This document shows positions 58,764 through 64,000 of a stretch of DNA of 64,000 nucleotides, piece after piece. A model generated the notes under the pieces. It was not told where the DNA came from. It worked only from the letters and a program-made list of their open reading frames with translations, and made no database searches. The DNA lies in NCBI RefSeq assembly GCF_020386975.1, contig NZ_JABFNK010000003.1, positions 62,001 through 126,000 of the forward strand. The letters run 5' to 3'. Numbering within the stretch: the stretch's first letter is position 1; each line of letters opens with the position of its first letter. Both the position numbers and the translations under genes were made by a program. The stretch comes from Thermococcus bergensis (GTDB lineage Archaea; Methanobacteriota_B; Thermococci; Thermococcales; Thermococcaceae).

Positions 58764-61142
58764 TCAGAACTCGAGCTCGTCCTCTTCTCCAAAGAGCTTC
58801 TTTCTGGCTGCCTCGAAGATAATCTTCTGCTCTTCTTGAGCAACAACCTTTCTGATGAGCTCTACTGCATCTGGGTTGGCTGATATGCTGTCAATGCCAA
58901 GCCTTACGAGTATCTTAGCCATCTTTGGATCACTTCCAGCTTGTCCACAGATGCTTGTCTCGACGCCATACTTCTTGGCGACCTTAATGACGTGCTTGAT
59001 GAGCTTGAGCACTGCTGGGTGCTTCTCGTCGTAGAGCTTGAAGACTCTCTCGTTGTCTCTGTCGATTGCAAGTGTGTACTGGGTGAGATCGTTTGTACCG
59101 AAGCTTACGAAGTCGAGGCCTTCCTTACAGAGGTCCTCTATAATCAGTGCTGATGCTGGTGTTTCGATCATGACACCAAATTCGACATCCTTGTGTGGTT
59201 CAAGGCCTACTTCTCTTGCGATTCTCTTTGCTTCTCTGAGCTGCTCGACGTGGCTGACGAGTGGGAGCATGACACCAATGTTGTCGTAGCCCTCATCAAC
59301 AAGCCTCTTGATAGCCTTGAACTCAGCCCTGAGGAGCTCTGGTTGGTCAAGACCTCTTCTAATTCCTCTCCATCCGAGCATTGGGTTTCTCTCTTCTGGC
59401 TCGTCTTCTCCACCTGGGAGTTCTCTGAACTCGTTAGTTGGGGCATCGAGGGTTCTGTACCAAACCCTTCTTGGATAGAATGCCTCTACGACCTTTCTGA
59501 TGCCCTCAACAAGCTTCTCAACGAGCTCATCTTCCTTACCCTCTTTGATGAACTTAACTGGGTGAACTCCGATACCAAGGATCATGTGCTCTGCTCTAAG
59601 GAGTCCAACACCATCAGCGCCGGTTGCAGCGGCCCTTTCTGCAACTTCTGGCATTGAAACGTTTACTTTAACTTCTGTGGCTGTGACAAGTGGAGCTCCT
59701 GCAACTACAACCTGCCCTCCAGCGCCAGCTACTTTCTCTTCTTCTTTCTTTCCAACAAGGCTCTTGACTATGCCCTCGTATACTACACCTCTTGTACCGT
59801 CAACTGTTACGAGCATTCCGTCCTTGAGAACCTTTGTAGCGTTCTTTGTACCAACAACGGCTGGGATTCCAAGCTCTCTTGAGACGATAGCAGCGTGGCA
59901 GGTTCTTCCACCTTCATCTGTAACGATAGCAGCGGCTCTCTTCATTGCTGGAACCATATCTGGGTTGGTCATTGTGGTAACGAGGACGTCTCCTTCCTTG
60001 ACCTTGTCAATCTCGCTTGCGTCGAAGATAACGACGACTCTACCAGCACCAACACCTGGTGATGCACCAAGTCCCTTGAGGAGAACCTTCATCTCTTCGG
60101 TCATCTCGGCTTCCTCCGCCTTGACCTCGTCTTTCAAGGTTGTGATTGGTCTGCTCTGGACGATGTAGAGCTTGCCATCGTCCTTATCGTAAGCCCACTC
60201 AATGTCCTGTGGCCATCCGTAGTGCTCCTCAATCTTAGCACCCATCTTTGCGACTTCAACTATCTGCTCATCTGTGAGAACCTGCTTCTCAACCCACTCT
60301 GGGCCGAGGTACTCAGCAACTGGGACTTTAACTGTTCCCTTACCTGTCTCTGGGTTTCTAACAATCATTATTTCTTTCTTAGCAATGATCTTCTCCTTAA
60401 TCTTCCAGGTGCCCTTCTCAACAATGTACTCGTCTGGGGTTACGGCACCGCTAACAACAGCCTCGCCAAGTCCCCATGCAGCGTTAATCATTATCTCGCT
60501 TCTATCGTTTGTGACTGGGTTTGCAGTGAACATAACACCGCTTGTCTCGCTGTTAACCATCTTTTGAACAACAGCGCTCAGGTAAACCTTTGAGTGGTCA
60601 AATCCTTGCTTTGCTCTGTAGAATGTTGCTCTTGCAGTCCAAAGTGAAGCCCAGCATCTCTTTACCTTGTCCTTAACATCATCTGCACCAAGAACATCCA
60701 AGTAGGTCTCTTGCTGTCCAGCGAATGATGCCTCCGGAAGGTCTTCAGCTGTAGCGGAGCTTCTAACAGCAACATAAACCTCGTCTTTACCAAATCTCTG
60801 GCTGAGCTCCTTATAAGCTTGCTCGATTTCCTTGGCAATTTCCTCAGGCATTTCAAGGGAAATTATCTTCTCCCTAATCTTAGCGGTGTTCTCCTGGAGC
60901 TGCTTGCTGTCATCAACATTGGTTTTGCTTATAATATCCATAATCCACTCCTGGAGAGTCCTTCCGTCTTCAACTTTAACGTTTTCAACAAAGTATTTGT
61001 ATGCTTCAGCTGTAACACAGAACCCCGGTGGGACTGGGATTCCAGCTTTTGTCAGTTCTCCAAGGTTTGCACCCTTTCCGCCCACAAGTGGGACGTCTTC
61101 TTTGCCCAATTCTTCAAACCATTTTATGAATCTGTACGCCAT
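58764..61142 (-). CDS. ppsA: phosphoenolpyruvate synthase
   Basis: A 792-residue enzyme that makes PEP from pyruvate and ATP, central in gluconeogenesis of Thermococcales and highly expressed. N-terminal ATP-binding domain (GGKGANLGELTKAGIPVPPGF, AVRSSATAEDLPEASFAGQQ), phosphohistidine domain (GGRTCHAAIVSRELGIPAVV) and C-terminal barrel with catalytic cysteine (SICGQAGSDPK). AGGAGGGG precedes the ATG. IS982 copy D begins 50 bases upstream and separates the gene from its TATA box. Confidence 0.96.
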   Translation of the reverse strand: MAYRFIKWFEELGKEDVPLVGGKGANLGELTKAGIPVPPGFCVTAEAYKYFVENVKVEDGRTLQEWIMDIISKTNVDDSKQLQENTAKIREKIISLEMPEEIAKEIEQAYKELSQRFGKDEVYVAVRSSATAEDLPEASFAGQQETYLDVLGADDVKDKVKRCWASLWTARATFYRAKQGFDHSKVYLSAVVQKMVNSETSGVMFTANPVTNDRSEIMINAAWGLGEAVVSGAVTPDEYIVEKGTWKIKEKIIAKKEIMIVRNPETGKGTVKVPVAEYLGPEWVEKQVLTDEQIVEVAKMGAKIEEHYGWPQDIEWAYDKDDGKLYIVQSRPITTLKDEVKAEEAEMTEEMKVLLKGLGASPGVGAGRVVVIFDASEIDKVKEGDVLVTTMTNPDMVPAMKRAAAIVTDEGGRTCHAAIVSRELGIPAVVGTKNATKVLKDGMLVTVDGTRGVVYEGIVKSLVGKKEEEKVAGAGGQVVVAGAPLVTATEVKVNVSMPEVAERAAATGADGVGLLRAEHMILGIGVHPVKFIKEGKEDELVEKLVEGIRKVVEAFYPRRVWYRTLDAPTNEFRELPGGEDEPEERNPMLGWRGIRRGLDQPELLRAEFKAIKRLVDEGYDNIGVMLPLVSHVEQLREAKRIAREVGLEPHKDVEFGVMIETPASALIIEDLCKEGLDFVSFGTNDLTQYTLAIDRDNERVFKLYDEKHPAVLKLIKHVIKVAKKYGVETSICGQAGSDPKMAKILVRLGIDSISANPDAVELIRKVVAQEEQKIIFEAARKKLFGEEDELEF

Positions 61143-61217
61143 CTCGACCCCTCCTTTTAGAATAACCGGAAATGATATAGAAATAGCCTATACCCTAGTT
61201 CCCATTAGATCGTTAGA

Positions 61218-61226
61218 GTTATAAGC
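61218..61226 (-). promoter_or_regulatory. possible outward TATA in IS982 copy D
   Basis: On the minus strand GCTTATAAC lies about 26 bases inside the IS left end and points at ppsA; a start would fall at the IS edge, giving a leader of about 45 bases. The same sequence is in all copies. Confidence 0.3.
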
Positions 61227-61257
61227 ACTTAAGTCTTTTGGTTGATTGGTGGTTGTT

Positions 61258-62120
61258 ATGAACTTTCAGCAGGAAATCCTGATCATAAAATCCGAAATCT
61301 ATCCGATAATCAGCAAACACTACCCGAAAAACACTCACAGGGAAATAATCAGCCTCTACGACCTAATAACCTTCGCAATACTAGCACACTTGCACTTTAA
61401 CGGAGTTTACAAGCACGCTTACAGAGTCCTAATCGAAGAAATGAAGCTGTTCCCCAAAATCAGGTACAACAAACTAACAGAACGCTTGAACAGGCACGAA
61501 AAACTCCTGCTCCTAGCGCAGGAAGAATTATTCAAAAAACACGCCAGAGAATACGTTAGAATACTGGACTCAAAGCCCATTCAGACCAAGGAGTTGGCCA
61601 GAAAAAACAGGAAGGAGAAGAAGGGTTCTTCAGAAATCATCTCTGAAAAGCCCGCAGTTGGGTTTGTTCCCTCTAAAAAAAGTTTTACTATGGGTACAAG
61701 CTGACCTGTTACTCTGATGGAAATTTGCTGGCTTTACTGTCTGTTGATCCGGCGAATAAGCATGATGTGAGTGTTGTCAGGGAAAAGTTCTGGGTGATTG
61801 TTGAGGAGTTTTCTGGCTGTTTTCTGTTTTTGGATAAGGGTTACGTTAGTAGAGAACTTCAGGAGGAATTCCTGAAGTTTGGCGTTGTTTACACGCCGGT
61901 GAAGCGGGAGAATCAGGTTAGTAATCTGGAGGAGAAGAAGTTTTACAAGTACTTGTCTGACTTTCGCAGGAGGATTGAGACTTTGTTTTCGAAGTTTTCT
62001 GAGTTTCTTCTGAAGCCGAGCAGGAGTGTTAGTTTGAGGGGGTTGGTTGTCAGGATTTTAGGGGCGATTCTGGCCGTGAATCTGGACAGATTATACAACT
62101 TCACAGATGGTGGGAACTAG
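61258..62120 (+). CDS. IS982-family transposase, two frames (copy D)
   Basis: Same organisation as the other copies although the sequence has diverged: first frame to 61704, second to 62120, seven-A run at 61675-61681 kept. Catalytic residues are unchanged. The conservation of the split in a diverged copy supports a programmed shift. Confidence 0.83.
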
Positions 62121-62129
62121 GGTATAGCC

Positions 62130-62138
62130 TATTTAAAA
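62130..62138 (-). promoter_or_regulatory. displaced TATA element of ppsA
   Basis: TTTTAAATA on the minus strand, overlapping the target duplication. Without the IS it would lie about 60 bases before the ppsA ATG; now it is about 990 bases away. Confidence 0.5.
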
Positions 62139-62323
62139 TTAACTGTCCAAAAATGGCTTTTGAGCCCATAAAATAATGCTTTAAAATTTTTAAAAACTAA
62201 AAAGTCTGAAACTCCAGAATTTTATCTGAAAAGTTCACTGGCATTCTTAGCGCCGTTGGAAGCTAGTGATTGTGTATTCATTCTTTCTGTGATGTTGCTT
62301 TTTGGTGGAGAGCCTGTTTGAAG

Positions 62324-62330
62324 TATATAT
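62324..62330 (+). promoter_or_regulatory. TATA-like element before the M20 peptidase gene
   Basis: TATATAT about 50 bases upstream of the ATG; GGTGATCC follows near 62369 as ribosome binding site. The remaining intergenic region 62133-62320 shows no gene. Confidence 0.4.
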
Positions 62331-62379
62331 CAAAAGGTTAAAATACAAATTTAAACCAATTATTTTTTGGTGATCCTTT

Positions 62380-63522
62380 ATGAACCCCCTTGAAGAAGCC
62401 CTCAAAATTAAAGACCAAATAATCGCCTGGCGCAGAGATTTTCACATGTATCCCGAGCTTGGCTATGAGGAAGAAAGAACTTCAAAAATTGTTGAGGAAC
62501 ACTTGAGAGAGTGGGGATACATAATTAAGCGCGTTGGAACCGGGATAATCGCAGATATCGGAGAAGGCGAAAAAACCATAGCCCTAAGGGCGGATATGGA
62601 TGCCCTACCAGTTCAGGAGGAAAACGATGTCCCCTATAAGTCAAAGATTCCCGGGAAAATGCACGCTTGCGGTCACGATGCTCACACGGCAATGCTTCTC
62701 GGAGCGGCGAAAATAATAGCTGAGCACAAAGATGAGCTTCCCAACAGAGTAAGGCTAATCTTTCAGCCAGCAGAAGAGGGAGGAAACGGAGCTCTGAAAA
62801 TGATAGAAGGAGGAGCTTTAGAAGGCGTTAACGCCATCTTTGGCCTCCACGTATGGATGGAACTACCGAGCGGTGTTGTTGGTATAAGAGAAGGCCCCTT
62901 CATGGCTGGAGTGGGAAGGTTTGATGTTGAGATATTGGGAAAAGGCGGACACGGAGCTTCGCCACATGAAACCATCGACCCAATTCCAATAGCGGCCCAA
63001 GCTGTTTTAGCTTTCCAGACAATCATAAGCAGGAACCTTAATCCCCTGGAAAGTGGAGTTGTGAGCGTGGGCTCAATAAAAGCCGGAGAAGCTTTTAACG
63101 TGATTCCAGAGAGAGTTTATATGAGCGGCACCTACAGATTTTTCACGCCTGAAACAAAAAGCCTTGTTGAAAAAAGAATTGAGGAGATTTTAAAAGGCAT
63201 AACATTAGCCAACAATGCCTCGTATAAGCTCAAAATAGAAGAAGTTGGTCCGCCAACAATAAACAACCCACAAATGGCCTCTCTCGCCAAGAGAGTTGCC
63301 CAAAATCTGGAATTGAAAGTGGAAGAAGTTCCAAAGACCATGGGAGCTGAAGACTTTGCCTTCTATCTCCAAAAAGTACCGGGAGCATTCATAGCTTTAG
63401 GCATTAGAAACGAGGAAAAGGGCATAGTATATCCACATCACCATCCAAAGTTCGATGTTGATGAAGATGTTCTTCACTTGGGAACTGCGTTGGAAGTGGG
63501 ATTAGCTTTTGAAAGAATTTGA
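62380..63522 (+). CDS. M20-family amidohydrolase / carboxypeptidase
   Basis: A 380-residue zinc hydrolase that removes acyl groups or amino acids from peptides and N-acyl amino acids; Thermococcales homologues are carboxypeptidases and aminoacylases. Metal ligands are in RADMDALPV, MHACGHDAHTAMLLG and the catalytic EE in FQPAEEGGNGA; the C-terminal His is in VYPHHHPKFDV. Full length, with a dimerisation domain in the middle (HGASPHETIDPIPIA). Confidence 0.93.
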   Translation: MNPLEEALKIKDQIIAWRRDFHMYPELGYEEERTSKIVEEHLREWGYIIKRVGTGIIADIGEGEKTIALRADMDALPVQEENDVPYKSKIPGKMHACGHDAHTAMLLGAAKIIAEHKDELPNRVRLIFQPAEEGGNGALKMIEGGALEGVNAIFGLHVWMELPSGVVGIREGPFMAGVGRFDVEILGKGGHGASPHETIDPIPIAAQAVLAFQTIISRNLNPLESGVVSVGSIKAGEAFNVIPERVYMSGTYRFFTPETKSLVEKRIEEILKGITLANNASYKLKIEEVGPPTINNPQMASLAKRVAQNLELKVEEVPKTMGAEDFAFYLQKVPGAFIALGIRNEEKGIVYPHHHPKFDVDEDVLHLGTALEVGLAFERI

Positions 63523-63688
63523 GTTATTGTTTAACCTTTTCATTTACTTAACGAACTCATTTTGAATTGAAGCTACACATATAAATTATTGACTTCTTGC
63601 TATCTATTGAGCATTAATGGGCTTTATGTCCCATTATCGCAGACAACCAAAACGCTATGAAACTATTTTTATACACCAATGCCGAAAT

Positions 63689-63698
63689 GTTTATATCG
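63689..63698 (+). promoter_or_regulatory. TATA element of the secreted-protein gene
   Basis: CGAAAT (63684-63688 region) followed by GTTTATATCG forms a BRE/TATA pair about 50 bases before the GTG start. The rest of 63523-63740 has no gene. Confidence 0.5.
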
Positions 63699-63745
63699 AT
63701 ACACATTACAATAGTATAGTGAACTATCTTATAGGAGGGATAGTA

Positions 63746-64000
63746 GTGAAAAAGTTGAGCCTGTTTTTGATAATCCTGGTAGTGCTCTCAGTGCTTCCTG
63801 TAGGGGCGACAACCGCAACAGAAACCCAAGAAACTCCTTATCCAGCCAATTTTATACCCGGAGAAGTCCTAAAACAAGATATAGCTCCAGAGAAAGAATA
63901 CGCCCTTGATGTATTTGAAGCCCTCAAAGAACTTGGAATGATAGACCCAATAAGCAAACCAGAATATCAGTTTATAGTCGTTGAAATGCCAATTGGAAAT
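63746..64000 (+). CDS. secreted protein, N-terminal part
   Basis: An 85-codon partial gene running off the window. GTG 63746 with GGAGGGA five bases upstream. It begins MKKLSLFLIILVVLSVLPVG, a clear signal peptide, with a likely cleavage after GATTA. The mature start (TETQETPYPANFIPGEVLKQ) has no motif I recognise; it could be an extracellular enzyme or surface protein. Confidence 0.75.
   Translation, partial: MKKLSLFLIILVVLSVLPVGATTATETQETPYPANFIPGEVLKQDIAPEKEYALDVFEALKELGMIDPISKPEYQFIVVEMPIGN

Larger units (their letters stand above)
61192..62123 (+). mobile_element. IS982-family element, copy D
   Basis: A 932-bp copy with target duplication ATAGCCTAT (61183-61191 and 62124-62132). It has several base differences from copies A-C (for example KEKKGSSEI for KDKEGSSEV, and one change in the right terminal region, CACAGATGG for CACAGGTGG), so it is the oldest or came from another source. 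It lies between ppsA and its TATA element. Confidence 0.95.

Noticed and set aside
63523-63740. Small genes in the intergenic region before the secreted protein
   Set aside because: No frame with a ribosome site was found; only promoter-like AT-rich sequence is seen.

Overview
The window is chromosomal DNA of a hyperthermophilic archaeon of the order Thermococcales, most likely a Thermococcus. The evidence is the archaeal S10/spc-type ribosomal protein block (with eL14, eL19, eL32, eL34, eS4 and an RNase P protein gene inside it), a soluble four-subunit sulfhydrogenase, a formate hydrogenlyase fused to an Mrp antiporter module, RIO2 kinase, TATA/BRE promoters and strong GGAGGTGAT ribosome binding sites. 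I cannot fix the species. No rRNA, tRNA or CRISPR array was seen.

Layout. 1-516: right part of an IS6-family element. 518-6830: an AT-rich accessory cluster on the minus strand. In transcription order it holds a 35-codon peptide gene with a TTG start, a TPR protein, a B12-binding radical SAM enzyme broken by an IS982 copy, a radical SAM/SPASM enzyme, an ABC ATPase and an ABC permease. It has the form of a ribosomal-peptide (RiPP) maturation and export operon and is the best candidate here for an undescribed system. 7951-25217: a long minus-strand ribosomal operon running from a SPOUT methyltransferase and uL3 down to eL14, interrupted between secY and adkA by an 869-bp IS. 25341-29906: sulfhydrogenase genes in the order hydB-G-D-A plus a maturation protease, minus strand. 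30119-46543: formate dehydrogenase, membrane hydrogenase, Mrp antiporter and NAD(P)H/ferredoxin genes, plus strand, visibly more GC-rich than the surroundings from about 31 kb to 44.6 kb. The second antiporter-like subunit of the hydrogenase is split by an IS982 copy. 46540-61142: two MFS transporters, RIO2, a TPR-like gene split by an IS607-type element carrying tnpA and tnpB, a BioB-like radical SAM protein, isoaspartyl peptidase, an AbrB/PhoU regulator, a DUF2334 protein, a MATE transporter next to the remains of a second MATE gene, and PEP synthase. 61192-62123: a fourth IS982 copy between ppsA and its TATA box. 62380-64000: M20 amidohydrolase and the start of a secreted protein.

Mobile elements dominate the recent history of the window. 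There are four 932-bp IS982 copies with 7-9 bp target duplications, two 869-bp IS copies with 10-bp target duplications, one IS607-type and one IS6-type element. Four insertions have clear consequences that can be read directly: three genes (B12 radical SAM, antiporter-like subunit, TPR-like protein) become intact reading frames when the insert is removed, and the ppsA promoter is separated from its gene. Both small IS families split their transposase gene at a run of seven A, in the same -1 direction, in every copy.

Functionally, sulfhydrogenase (H2/NADPH) and formate hydrogenlyase (formate to H2 plus an ion gradient) share a divergent promoter region. That region contains a SurR-like motif on the hydrogenase side and a run of three ATGT/ACAT dyads in the leader of fdhA. 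Because the hydrogenlyase carries an IS in a proton-channel subunit, this strain probably cannot conserve energy from formate unless the IS excises.
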